From Adineta ricciae (lineage: Eukaryota > Rotifera > Eurotatoria > Adinetida > Adinetidae): 64,000 nucleotides of DNA. Within the stretch, counting starts at the first letter, position 1; every line of letters starts with the position of its first letter. A program made the translations under genes and the position numbers. The notes beneath the pieces were generated by a model. The model had not been told where the DNA came from and did not search any database. It was given only the letters and a program-made list of their open reading frames with translations. The stretch spans positions 124,001 to 188,000 of the forward strand of contig CAJNOJ010000103.1 of the NCBI GenBank assembly GCA_905250025.1, in the 5' to 3' direction. Below are positions 1 through 11,153 of the stretch, in pieces.

Positions 1-845
1 TCTGTTTGTCTGTGTTTTAATAGAAAACCCACAGATAAATATCCCCCATATGAATCTAAATTCTGTCTGTCGTATACGCAATAAGTCTGTAAAATAACGA
101 CAAAGCTGGCACCGTTTAAAACAAGGATTTTCAGACCTTATAATCTTTTTTTTCGAAGTCATTATCAAAAAGGAACTGCCGATGAACTCAAGCAGATTCA
201 GATGAAAGACGATCAAAACGGTTAATGATTTTCTGTCACATGAATAGAAGTTCCTGAAAATTCCCTTTACATGTTATTCATAAATTAGGGTAGTATTCGA
301 AACATAAATACTTCATAACCACACGATACATAGTTTCTTCAATTTTTCACCTTTGAACAGATGGAATGTAGTTCGATTTTTCCATAAGTATTTCAATGTT
401 TCCACAATCCTAACATTTTGCTTTTAAATGCGTCCGTTATAATTAATAGCGTTTATTTAAGTTTTCAATTGGCAGTTCTCGTGTGCGATGGTCCAGATAG
501 AATGTTTCATTATGTTGTAGCATCTCTTTCTATTCACCACTTTGTTTACCATATCTAGGATAGAGTGAAATTTGAAAAAACTAACATAATATTCCAAAAA
601 ATCAATCGCACAACATACAATACAAAACATGAATTGTTTTTTTCTGGTAATTTTTCCAACCTACGGCTGTTAAAACATATAGAGCGTTGAAAAAGAACCT
701 GTACTTGTTATTTGATATTTCTTTTCGATATGAATAACGCGTGATTGTTAAATGGCGACAGATGGTCGCTTGTGATAAGGAATGAAAAGAGAAAAAAAAA
801 CAAAAAATATCAACCGATCTAACCATATACCAGATAAGTTAACGA
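1..845. other. non-coding stretch at left end
   Basis: AT-rich sequence with no frame that looks like a gene and no recognisable exon. The only sizeable open frame (602-826, minus) is low-complexity and has no family features. The final part probably holds the promoter and 5' UTR of the phosphatase gene that starts at 846. Confidence 0.5.
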
Positions 846-1357
846 ATGTCAGCCATAATCGATGACTTTCTATATTTGGGCTCACTCGCAGATGCATGTA
901 CACCGGAACTCTTAAACAAACTACAAATAACTCATCTAGTTAATTTAAGTATAACTCGAATTATTCCTGATGAATCTTTTGAATTACTTCATATACCACT
1001 GCGAGATACACTCGATGAAAATATCATGATATATTTTCAGCAAGTCAATCAATTTATTGAAAAATGCCGTCAGCGAAAAGACGGACGGTGCTTGATTTTC
1101 TGTAAACATGGAAGATCAAGATCAGCTGCAAGTATGTACAAAAGTTTCGTTGAACTTGTTAAAGAAAATCTGTCGATATTCGGCTCGTTTTAGTTGCGAT
1201 TGCATATTTAATTGCACATCATGGCCATTCACTTTCATCTGCATATATATATTTATCGAAAATTCGTTCAAGTATATCGCCTAATCGAAATTATTTGAAG
1301 CAGTTAGATAAATATTCTTCTCAATGCGAACAAGTTCATTGTCCATCCTTTTATTGA
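846..1357 (+). CDS. small dual-specificity phosphatase (DSP), 2 exons
   Basis: Stand-alone DSP domain of 149 residues, rebuilt from exons 846-1131 and 1194-1357 with a 62-bp GT..AG intron. Without splicing the frame runs into a stop just after the catalytic loop. The C-x5-R phosphate loop is seen as FCKHGRSRSA, with catalytic Cys86 and Arg92; Asp54 in IPLRD is the likely general acid. Exon 2 supplies the helical end expected after the loop (IAYLIAHHGHSLSSA). The family removes phosphate from Ser/Thr/Tyr or other substrates, usually in the cytosol. Oddity: the residue before the catalytic Cys is Phe, where most members have His (HCxxGxSRS). No docking or other domain is present, so the substrate cannot be told. 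The family call is secure; the activity is not. Confidence 0.85.
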
Positions 1358-1413
1358 TGAAAATAAGTTGAACAAGAAAAAGGAAAAAATGTTAAGCAAT
1401 CAATGTTGTTGAT

Positions 1414-2715
1414 TTACTGATTTTGTGGTTTGCTAAAACGACAAAATGAACTTTTGTAAATAAATTTCAATAAAGAAGAAAATATACTTTGCCCATTCAA
1501 CTTTCAAAATCAAGTGATCGTAACCAAATCCAGATACACATTCGATTGCCTTTTGTGCATCTTTCTTTTCGTTAAATGTAATAAAGGCGAAACCTTTCGA
1601 TGTATTGCTGGTCTTGTCTTTTGCTAAATAAACTCGACTAAGTGAGCCGAACGGTGTAAATAAATCACGTAAATCTTGTTCTTGAGTTTCTTCCGGTAAA
1701 TTCGTTACTCGAACGGTGGCTTCATCTAAAAAAAGGGACTTTCTTCGTATTTTCGAAAGGCAAAGAACAACAAACGCACCTCTTCTCATGTCATTATTCT
1801 TGCCAGCATACGGACCACTGCCACCACCACCACGTGATGAAGCACCTCGGTCGCCAGGATAAGCAGTACCAGAACTGCCACCTTGTACTCTTTTTGAAAC
1901 CCATCTTGTAGCGGAAGGTTCACCGGTAGTTCCACTTGATGCATTTTGACCTTGCGATGTAGCGTGCGGTGTTGCTGTCGTGGTACTTTCAGCTGAAAAG
2001 ACATTTTTGTTCATAGGACGAGCCCAGTTGTTGGATTCATACCTGGTTTGTCACTGGCTTGATCCATATAAGTTTGCAAGTTATCCTTATATGGACATTT
2101 GGTTGTCCAATGATCACCTTTACATAACCGACATTGAACTTTCTTTAGAGTTGAAACGGCTTCTTTGATAAGTTTATCTTCATCTTGTTTCGCATCCTAT
2201 GAGAAAGATTGAGCTGTTGAAAAACGATAATTGACACAAGACAAACCTCTTTGTTCGAGATGAACTGCATGGTTATCTCATCATCGACTTTCGTTGTGGC
2301 GGTGTTAATACCGGGTGGATCATTAGCTGCATTGCCGAATTTTTTCCATTTCTTCACGGATAAGAAGGATATGAGAGAGAAAAAGTCTCCATACTTATAT
2401 CATAGGTTACCTTTCGTTCAGCAACAATAGGTAAAACTTTCAATTTTTGATTTCGATAAGTTTTAGTTGTCTAAGGAAGAGAATTTCGATAGAAACAACG
2501 AAAAATAAACGATCAGTAATCATACTTTATAGATTATTCCATTGTCTTCTCGATATTCGATACGAATTGTTTTACCGTCATTGGTCTCATGAACTTCATT
2601 GGCAGGTACTTGAAAAAAGAAAGTTTTTCAATTAGAACAATAATCAGATCAACAAATACAAACTTCGTTCGTGTTCAACTTGATGATGCCAATCGCGCTT
2701 TGTTGTTGTCGTCAT
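1414..2715 (-). CDS. EIF3G: translation initiation factor eIF3 subunit G
   Basis: RNA-binding subunit of eIF3, needed for 40S scanning and reinitiation in the cytoplasm. I assembled it from eight short exons, about 300 residues in total. In order they give: a divergent N-terminus ([17 protein letters not shown]); the eIF3g core with [14 protein letters not shown]; a CCHC zinc knuckle ([15 protein letters not shown]); a Gly/Ser-rich linker; and a C-terminal RRM with RNP motifs VRVTNL and KGFAFITF, ending in VEWANKPQNQ after a last mini-exon. The stop is at 1414-1416 and the ATG at 2713-2715. Introns are about 50-70 bp and all phases match. The retained-intron readings seen at 1786-2004 and 2145-2357 are shadows. 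It is divergent with the SMYD gene at 3267, so the gap between them should carry both promoters. Confidence 0.93.
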
Positions 2716-3266
2716 TTTTTATTTGATTTCAACTAAAATTAATGAAAGTGTGTTTTTAGGTGCGAACGATATTTATCTAAGTGATTTTTTAGACGGATTT
2801 CATAATTATTCATTGGACTATCCATTCACAATTTATATAATATATGGTATTTACCATTTAGATTTTTCCTCTCATAAAACGTATAGATGTCTCCACCAAT
2901 CGGTTGCCATCTTAACATTACTGTGTCACTGCATTTTCGTATCTATTATTCGCACATGATTTATGAAAGAGTGCCAGGACCTAATTGTTTGAAAAATACT
3001 CATATTTGTATGAAAACAATATTTTGTTGTCTAGCAATCGCTGAGTAAGACGTAGATTACATGTGACGCCATAAAACAGAGTATTTTGGAGATAAAAAAA
3101 ACGTACCGTCATCATTTAGTAGTGTGCAAACCACAATAAAAGCCAAGTCATTCATGTATAGTATTTTTTATTTTTATTTTCATGCATCGAGTGGAACAAG
3201 GAGTTTATTACGGTGTTTAATCGATCAACCACCAGGACAAAAACATAGTCGACTCAAGCATTCAAT
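2716..3266. promoter_or_regulatory. divergent intergenic region, probable bidirectional promoter
   Basis: 551 bp lie between the eIF3g start (minus) and the SMYD start (plus). It is AT-rich, with no clear TATA element placed at a convincing distance from either start. An open frame at 2723-2959 has no family features and I treat it as chance. Promoter function is inferred only from the head-to-head gene layout. Confidence 0.4.
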
Positions 3267-4643
3267 ATGACCGTTTTTATCGAGACTCCTTATATCGCTG
3301 CTTTGAAAGAATCATATTTACGCAGTCGCTGTTCTGCATGTTTTAAACCTGCTACAAGTCAATGTGCACAATGCTTGACTGTAGTTTATTGTGACAGTCA
3401 GTGTCGAGTGAATGATAGTCTTTTCCATCAATTGGAATGTCAAGCCTATAAGAATTCTGCTGATCAACATGGAGTTTCTGACGCAGTACTTGCACGGATG
3501 ATTGCTCGTGTTATTAGTCGTTTACGCATTGATGGTGGTGAGCCTGAACAAGATCTGTGTTCAAATATTTCCAAATTAATTCATCGTCGATCATGGAGTG
3601 ATCTTCTTGGACATCGAGATGAAGTCCCTCGATCTGAGCGACATTGGAATCAATGGTTAATAACTAAACAACAAGTTAAGTCCTTCTTTGGTAATCAGTT
3701 CGATAGAATTGATCTGTTGGAAATCTTCGGTAAACTTCTTATCAATCGTTTTCGTGTTGGTATTCATGAGAACGTTCGTGATGGACGCGTCGCTGTTGGC
3801 TGGGCGATCTATCTGACAACATCACGTTTTAATCATAGTTGTCAGCCAGATTTACTTCAATGTTCGTATGATATTAATATGCGTTTGAAAATAGCTGATA
3901 GTAGTAAAACATTTCCTGAAACAACTGCTGAATTCAACCAACTAACATTGAGTTACCGTCATCAGAATGATTTTCGGCTAACTTATCCGTGCAGTTATGT
4001 ACCAACACGACAACAACGTCGAGCGTTTGTTAGTTTCTTCTTTTTCAATTGTCATTGTGATTTGTGTGCCGATGATTTACGAAATCGATATGCAGAATCA
4101 GCAACAAATCGTTTATGTGAACGATGTGGCGATTCACTAGTTTTGCAAGAAAATTATGATGATTCAACTGAATCAATTCTGACTTGTCTTGGACGAAGGA
4201 AATGCTTAAAAACCGAAGAAATTGTCGATTGTGTAACGCTACCGAAAATAGATAATACGGAACAATCCGTCGATATCTATGAAGAACAATTAGAGAATGT
4301 TGAACAATTATTACATCCTGAAAGTATCCTTTTGCTACAACTACGTGAAAAACTCTTTTTCATCTACCAGAACCGTCTCAATCAATTCAACCTAGACAAA
4401 GATCAACAACTAATCTATATCAATCGTGCTATTCAATTGGGCGAACAGTTAATTCAAGTTTATAATATTTACCTCAAAGATTCATCAGTTTATCCAAAAA
4501 TCGTCGTAACCGATGTCGCTTCACTCTATGAACTTATAGGCAAAACAGAGAAAGCCAAGGTACTTTATCAAGAAGCCATAGATTTATGGCAAGCTGATTA
4601 TGACGGTCATATCGACTATAGAGATTTGAACATGAAATTATGA
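3267..4643 (+). CDS. SMYD-type SET and MYND domain lysine methyltransferase
   Basis: 458 residues in one exon. A complete MYND zinc finger is visible near the N-terminus (Cys22, 25, 33, 36, 42, 46, His54, Cys58). The split SET domain has the NHSC motif near residue 190 (FNHSCQPDL), and a post-SET cluster NCHCDLC lies near 262. The C-terminal 180 residues look helical and TPR-like, as in SMYD proteins, and the length fits SMYD1-4 (430-490 for most). Family members transfer methyl groups from SAM to lysines on histones or cytosolic proteins. The N-terminal SET half is not obviously conserved by eye (the usual GxG is not evident), so activity is uncertain. The lack of introns contrasts with the intron-rich eIF3g next door and could reflect retroposition or intron loss. 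Confidence 0.85.
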   Translation: MTVFIETPYIAALKESYLRSRCSACFKPATSQCAQCLTVVYCDSQCRVNDSLFHQLECQAYKNSADQHGVSDAVLARMIARVISRLRIDGGEPEQDLCSNISKLIHRRSWSDLLGHRDEVPRSERHWNQWLITKQQVKSFFGNQFDRIDLLEIFGKLLINRFRVGIHENVRDGRVAVGWAIYLTTSRFNHSCQPDLLQCSYDINMRLKIADSSKTFPETTAEFNQLTLSYRHQNDFRLTYPCSYVPTRQQRRAFVSFFFFNCHCDLCADDLRNRYAESATNRLCERCGDSLVLQENYDDSTESILTCLGRRKCLKTEEIVDCVTLPKIDNTEQSVDIYEEQLENVEQLLHPESILLLQLREKLFFIYQNRLNQFNLDKDQQLIYINRAIQLGEQLIQVYNIYLKDSSVYPKIVVTDVASLYELIGKTEKAKVLYQEAIDLWQADYDGHIDYRDLNMKL

Positions 4644-5815
4644 TGTATTTGTTTCTTTAATTAAATATAAGACTTGATGAAAAAATGTTCCATGGTCGAC
4701 ATTTCTTTATCATCTATTTCATGTAGAATCCTTTTCTAATTGAAAAATCTAAATTCCTATCTTTTGAATAGGTCACTGTTATGAAACATTCATTACAACA
4801 TAAAATAAGGAATTATCCAACATGTTTCCTCTCTTGCATATAGGTTTTCTTTCTTTTCTTTTCGGTTCTCATACATATGTTCGCTCGTTCTATATGTTAA
4901 CCTCGATAGGTGTTATATTGGCCTTTTCCTAGTGTTCATCTATATGTGTGATAGTAAAGGTATTTTCCAACGTAAACATATAGTGGAAATAACCAATGGT
5001 CATAGGTATATATACGGACCATATTTCTTATGTTGGAGGAGCGTTTACTTATCGAATTGGTGGTTATTTAGTCTTCAATAAAGGTATTTAATAAGATCTA
5101 ACAGTTATAAATATAAAAAATCGATGAATCGCAAATTTTTACATATTCTGCTCAATATATGTAAAGGCTACTTCAATGTATGCGTGTGACGATAATCATT
5201 TTGATTGACGGGAGAGTGAGTACTTTAGCAAATCGCATCCTAGTTCAAGTAAAAGTCTGTTTTTATGCTATTATTGTTACCTAGTTAACAAAAATAGTTC
5301 AAGTAGTCTATAACGATTATTCTACTATTCTTCTCTTTTTTCTTCGATGACTAAAACAGAAAACACATACTGCTATGTTCGCCGCTAGCTCACAGGTGAT
5401 TAAAAAACAAGATAATTCAATTATTCTTTTCTGTTCATCTTTTTTAATATTTTTCATATCAGAAAATACTTCGTGATGATATGACAGGAATGTCCTTATA
5501 AGGAACATGACTTTCACGAACTCAAGAAAAACTCAACCGGCTGTACTGATTTTACAAGCGAAGGATATTTAATGATAATTCTTCTTAATAGAATTTCATA
5601 CGATATCATAATTGCGTCTGCTCGGTAAACGATTGGGTATGTTGGAAATTCAAGTACGATCTATACCGATACCTGAATTAGATTTGCAACGTTGCTATCC
5701 TGTATTCAAACGTAAGAATATATATTTTTAGATGGTAGTCGTCTGACTTGTGGATAAAGGGATAGACGACAAAAGAAGGTAGATCTTGAAAGTATCAATA
5801 AATCCAAGACAAATT
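4644..5815. other. intergenic, no gene seen
   Basis: AT-rich sequence downstream of the SMYD gene. No exon, RNA gene or repeat could be supported. The open frame at 5317-5517 (minus) is short and lacks family features. Confidence 0.5.
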
Positions 5816-6156
5816 AATCGGTGCGAAGCTAGCACCATTAAACTAAGAAATTTATGAAAATGAATTCCCGTCGATAGAACCTATTCTATTCGATGCAGAA
5901 TTCAAGTCTGATTCGAATGGTGATATTTTAATTCACGGGAAAACGTTTGGAAAAAAAATTCCGAATTTTTCTTTTATATTTGTATATATAGGAAAAAAGT
6001 AAGAATCGAGTTAAGCTCCATCCCAAACGTTTTCCCGTGAATTAAAATGTCACCATTCGTATCAAAATTGAATGCTACATCGATAGACTCCGCTTTATTG
6101 ACGGGAATTCGTTTTCAGATAATTCTTAGTTTCGTGATGCTAGCTTCACACCGATA
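5816..6156. repeat. 340-bp foldback inverted repeat, MITE-like
   Basis: Two arms of about 140-150 bp face each other around a short AT-rich centre (about 5960-6003). The left arm begins ATCGGTGCGAAGCTAGCA and the right arm ends with its imperfect complement (GCTAGCTTCACACCGAT). Inside, AATTCCCGTC/GACGGGAATT and the core TTTTAATTCACGGGAAAACG (5927-5946) are mirrored in the right arm near 6023-6050. Arms differ at scattered sites, so this is an aged palindrome. No coding capacity. Target-site duplication is not clear from the flanks. A non-autonomous foldback element is the best explanation; the superfamily is unknown. Confidence 0.75.
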
Positions 6157-8395
6157 AAAATATTTATACCGAACGTCTCACATGCGGAAAAGTTGCAACA
6201 GATAAAAAAAATCCATATACAGCACTGGCGGTGGCATAAGCTGGGGAATATGATTTTGCCGCACAATAGATGTAAAATAAAAATAATTAATATTAGCTGA
6301 ATCTAGTATGAAGAACCTATCCGCCTAGAAGTCCGACAGTATGTTGGTATACATATATCCTGGTATAGCGGTTCTAGCAGTATAAGAATGCAATGTTAGT
6401 GGTATTAGTGGTGCTAGCGCTATAAGGTTGTAATCACATAAGGATATAGTGGTATGTAGTGTCCAGCTTTGAAGTTGAAAATAGTTATTCTTTACGGCCT
6501 CTGAATACCGCTCACACCACTATATCACCGTATTCTCTTTTCCGTAGAGAAGAGTCTTAGAAACATAAATTGCTTGCTTGTATCTCCGCAGGGTAAAAAA
6601 AACATCGAAAATCGATTTTTCGGAAGAGATATTTTCACACGTGCTTCATTGCGGAGACTTCGAATCTGATGCTTGCTCTTCGAATTTTTTTGTAAAAATT
6701 CTTTTTAGACAAGGGACCACTTTTTTACCGACAAACATTTTTTTCTAACAATTGACCAAAGGGTTTTTGGGTCTAGGAACTCGACTCTGATGTTAGTTTT
6801 TTGAGAATTAGAAAAAAAAAATGAAACAAAGGATACCCATTCTCGGTAAAAAAAACATGTATAACCATATGATATCGGATATAGTCAGGTGTATAAGTAT
6901 AGTGAATGAAATATTCTCGGCAATCTCTGGTGACCTAATAGTTAATTATCGATCTTCATAAACGAACTTTGAAGTAACGCAGCTGCTGTTCATATACACA
7001 ATAATGCATTAAAACTATGACATCTGAAATCAATATTTCTACGACAAAAAGCTGAGCGAGTCTAACGACGAGCGTTACTTGTTGTTATCAGCGAAATCAA
7101 ATCGTGGAAAATAATTCTAGTAAGAGAGAATATGAATGCGTATCAATTAAGCAATAAAATAGATTTTCCAGCAAATTATATGCGCAAAGTTTATTTAAGC
7201 AAAAGAAAACCGATGCTGAAGAACTAGAACACTGTAGTTCTATTCATTTCATAATTGATTGCAGAATAAAGCACAGAGTAAAATCCTATGAAACGATATA
7301 ACATATAGCACGCACTACATAAAATACTATCCTCCACAGCCAAATAATAAATCGGGTACTATTTTTGCTCTTCGTTGTAAATGCTCGCATATGTATGTCA
7401 TGGTTATTGTATTGTAAGAAACTAATCGGCAGTTATTTGTTAACAGAGCTACGGGTGTTTTAAAGTAAGATATTCCAACGTTCTTGTAGATTTGATGATT
7501 GTCTTTAAAGCTATCTATTTGGGGATATCAAAAAGCGGCTTAACTTTTCCAATAAGTTAAGCGCCTTGTTTCCGAAGAGAATCGATAACGCTTATTTTTT
7601 CGAAGGTTTTCTTATTTAGTAAAATGCCATGGAGTAATTAATTCATCAAAATGAATTCACAACAAATTGTTAGAGCATCTCGGTGAGGGAGTTGGCATTC
7701 TATTTATGTAAAAGATGCTGAGTGTTCTAACTCACTCTTCAACACAAAAAACAGATATATATTTTAGGAGTGACAATTTAACTTGTGTTTAAGTTAACGT
7801 CACCCTTGCGGTAAACCGTAGCTCAATTTTCGATTTTGTGGCTTCGAAAAGAAATAAGATCATGTGACTGGTTTTTCAGGTTGACAAACGATCATTTTTT
7901 CTTGTTTCTTTTATCTATCATCGAATAAGACTTGAGAAGAATGAAACGAACACACTGAGGGATGCTGCATGAAGCTCTCAGCAAACTAAGGTGAAACGTT
8001 TTACAGTCGTGTGTTTTTTTTTTACCGAAGAACGTCAAATGGTGCAAAACAACCAGTGAAAACTGACTCGGTGGCATTTAGTGTTCTCGAAAACAAAACT
8101 TGCATAATCAAAATAAATCTCTAATGTAAGCTGTACAGTTTTTATGTTCCACTATACTTTTTAGCTAAACAATTTAATTTCGAGGTATCAATTTCTTTTG
8201 AAGAAAATCGAATCGGCTTGCAACGGAGTCAAAGGCATAAAAGATTTCCTACTTTTAATTTTTAAAATTTCTATTTTAAATGTCAAAACAGCATTCAATG
8301 AGCATGCGTATTCTAACACCATCTTTCTGCGCACGCCACCAATTCGTAACTGTTGAGTTGAAATGGTTACACGTCATTTGTTTTCGTCAAAAACA
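6157..8395. other. intergenic, no gene seen
   Basis: About 2.2 kb without a supported gene. There is a degenerate run of tagtggt-type motifs around 6380-6460 and a 9-bp inverted repeat at 7538-7546/7554-7562 (GCTTAACTT with loop of 7). The open frame at 7892-8077 (minus) has no family features. Confidence 0.45.
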
Positions 8396-8405
8396 TATAT
8401 AAATA
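8396..8405 (+). promoter_or_regulatory. TATA box candidate of the F-box/LRR gene
   Basis: TATATAAATA about 100 bp upstream of the first ATG (8507), a usual TATA-to-start distance for a short 5' UTR. Position and match to the consensus are the only evidence. Confidence 0.45.
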
Positions 8406-8506
8406 CATCACCAACATGAGTTACTACTCATAACGAACAAAGTCAAGCATTCTTCATAGCTTTCAGTCTCTACGGTACACGGTTTGCTGCACGATTGAAA
8501 TACAAC

Positions 8507-11153
8507 ATGTACACATTTTCCACATTACCCGTCGAAATTGTCTATCGAATTATGGATCATGAAGATGAGCAGACGCTATTTTGTTCAATGCAAAACGTTT
8601 GCCGAAGGCTCAATCAGATCCTGAGCACTTACGAACGATATCGAGTAAGTTTGCTTGGCATTTTACCACTCTTGTCGGTTGTGCTACATATAAGCTTAAT
8701 GGTATTCGATGCCGTGAATTTCTTCATAGGAAGAGGCAAAGTAATTTTATAGAATGGGACTATCACAGTACGAAGTCATATGAAATCAAATACTTCCCCA
8801 CTCTCTCGTTGTTCTTCTATGTATATTGAGTATGCATTCGATCGATACACGATCATGAGCGAACAAAATACATAATTATGCGTTACCGTTCGCACCCTGA
8901 GCTACTAGATACCAAACGTGTATCAACTAAAGCACGCTGCACTGCTCAGTTGCTAGACCTATGTCAATATTCAGTATAAGCAGGGATACATAAAATCCAT
9001 CTCTTAATTTCACAACAGTAGGATTTGGACTCTATTGGAGCGCGCCTTCAATAGAGATATTTCAATACAATCAATAACTATTGATAGCTATATCTTACTC
9101 ATTCCACTCGATCAGCTCGCAGTAATCTCGTATCTATGTTGCCAACACAGCACCTCTTCTCTGAACGCCGCCTTTCCTGCGCAACAACTACCATCATCAT
9201 CCACACCAAAAAAACTAACATATAGACACAGCTGCTCCCTAAACATCGTCCCCAAATACGACAATTTCATATGACACCTACACAGTCGGAAGTGTCATCA
9301 AAGGTTCTCTTTATTAGTTGTCCTTTTCATAACATATTACTTTAATCTAGACACTCACCACCCTAAACCTCGACGACAATAGAATCGGTGATGACGGAGC
9401 ACAACACATTGCGGATGTGTTACGAACGAACACGGTAATATTGATCTCATTCCACGGAAGGCGAAGTATTCAGTTTCCCTCACAGACACTAACCGCACTA
9501 GATCTCAACTGGAACGGAATCGGGGATAAAGGAGCACAACACATCGCGGATGCGTTGCGAAAGAACACGGTAATATTGATCTCATTTCACGGACGGTGAA
9601 GTATTCAGTCTCTCTCACACCCACAGACACTCACCACACTAAACCTTTACGGGAACGGAATCGGTAATAAAGGAGCACAATATATTGCCGATGCGTTGCG
9701 AACGAACACGGTAATGTTCATCTCGTTTCACGGAAGGTGAAGTATTCAGTCTCTCTCACACCCACAGACACTCACCGCACTAGATCTCTGCGACAACAGA
9801 ATCGGTGATGAAGGAGCACAATATATTGCGGATGCGTTGCGAACAAACACGGTAATATTGATCTCATTGCACGGAAGGTGAAGTATTCAGTCTCTCTCAC
9901 ACTCACAGACACTCACCGCACTAGATCTGGGCAATAACGAAATCGGTGCTAAAGGAGCACAACACATTGCGAATGCGTTGCGAACGAACACGGTAGTATT
10001 GATCTCATTCCATGGAAGGCCATGCGCTCAGTCTCTCTCATACCTACAGACACTCACCACACTAAAACTCTTGAACAACGAAATCAGTGATACAGGAGCA
10101 CAACACATTGCGGATGCGTTGCGAACGAACACGGTAATACTGATCGCATTTCACGGAAGGTGAAGTACACAGTCTCTCCCACACTCACAGACACTCACCG
10201 CACTAGATCTCAGCAGAAACAGAATCGATGCAAAAGGAGCACAACACATTGCGGATGCTTTGCGAACGAACACGGTAATATTGATCTCACTTCACGGAAG
10301 GTGAAGTATTCAGTCTCTCTCACACCCACAGACACTCACCACACTAAACTTCTACCGTAACGAAATTGGTGATGAAGGAGCACAACACATTGCAGATGCG
10401 TTGCGAACAAACAGGGTAATACTGATCTCAGTTCCCCGAAGGTGAAGTACACAGTCTCTTCCACACCCACAGACACTCCGCGCACTAAACTTCTACAGGA
10501 ACGGAATCGGTGCTGAAGGAGCACAACACATTGCGGCTGCGTTGCGAACGAACACGGTAATATTGATCTTATTTCCCCGAAGGTGAAGTACACAGTCTCT
10601 CCCACACCCACAGACGCTCACCGCACTAAAACTCTTCGACAACGAAATCGGTGATAAAGGAGCACAGCACATTGCTGATGCTTTGCGAACGAACGCGGTA
10701 ATATTTATCTCATTTCACGGACGGTGAAGTATTCAGTCTCTTTCACACCCACAGACACTCACCACACTAAACCTTTACGGGAACGGAATCGGGGATAAAG
10801 GAGCACAACACATTGCTGATGCTTTGCGAACGAACACGGTAATGTTCATCTCGTTTCACGGAAGGTGAAGTATTCAGTCTCTCCCACACCCATAGACACT
10901 CACCACACTAGATCTCTGCGACAACAGAATCGGTGATGAAGGAGCACAATATATTGCGGATGCGTTGCGAACGAACACGGTAATATTGATCTCATTGCAC
11001 GGAAGGTGAAGTATTCAGCCTCTCTCACGCATACAGACACTCACCGCACTAGATCTGTGCGACAACGGAATCGGTGATAAAGTAGCACAACTCATTGCGG
11101 AGGCGTTGCGTCGGAATGCAGTGAGACTGATGCTTTGCTGGAACGAAATTTGA
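8507..11153 (+). CDS. F-box plus 13-fold leucine-rich-repeat protein
   Basis: Exon 1 (8507-8644) encodes an F-box-like domain (TLPVEIVYRIMDHEDEQTLF). Introns are all phase 0. After a 706-bp intron come 13 LRR exons: twelve of exactly 84 bp, each one 28-residue ribonuclease-inhibitor-type repeat (TLTTLNLxxNxIGDxGAQHI then ADALRTNT). They start at 9351, 9486, 9627, 9768, 9909, 10050, 10191, 10332, 10473, 10614, 10755 and 10896. The last exon (11037-11153) ends in LMLCWNEI and stop. The predicted protein is 420 residues. F-box proteins recruit SCF ubiquitin ligase, and the LRR horseshoe would bind substrate; both roles are family inference. The first ATG is at 8507; an upstream TTG at 8495 is in frame. 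A small exon hidden in intron 1 cannot be excluded. Intron sequences are nearly as alike as the exons, showing recent unit-by-unit amplification. Confidence 0.8.
9351..11153 (+). repeat. tandem array of 141-bp exon-intron units
   Basis: Thirteen copies of an 84-bp LRR exon are separated by twelve introns. Eleven introns are 57 bp and the first is 51 bp, giving a 141-bp period. The introns share GTAATATTGATCTCATTTCA, then a cacggaaggtgaag core and a pyrimidine-rich end (tctctctcacacccacag). The whole exon-plus-intron unit is therefore the repeat, not the exon alone. Confidence 0.93.

Noticed and set aside
602-826. Minus-strand 74-codon open frame at the left end
   Set aside because: Phe/Ser-rich translation with no domain, in AT-rich DNA; no splice or start context supports it.
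7538-7562. 9-bp stem with 7-nt loop as an RNA element or terminator
   Set aside because: Isolated short hairpin in AT-rich intergenic DNA with no neighbouring gene end; expected by chance at this scale.
10336-10611. Minus-strand 91-codon frame with internal repeats inside the LRR array
   Set aside because: It is the reverse-strand shadow of the repeated exon-intron units, whose plus-strand exons have matching splice sites and LRR consensus.
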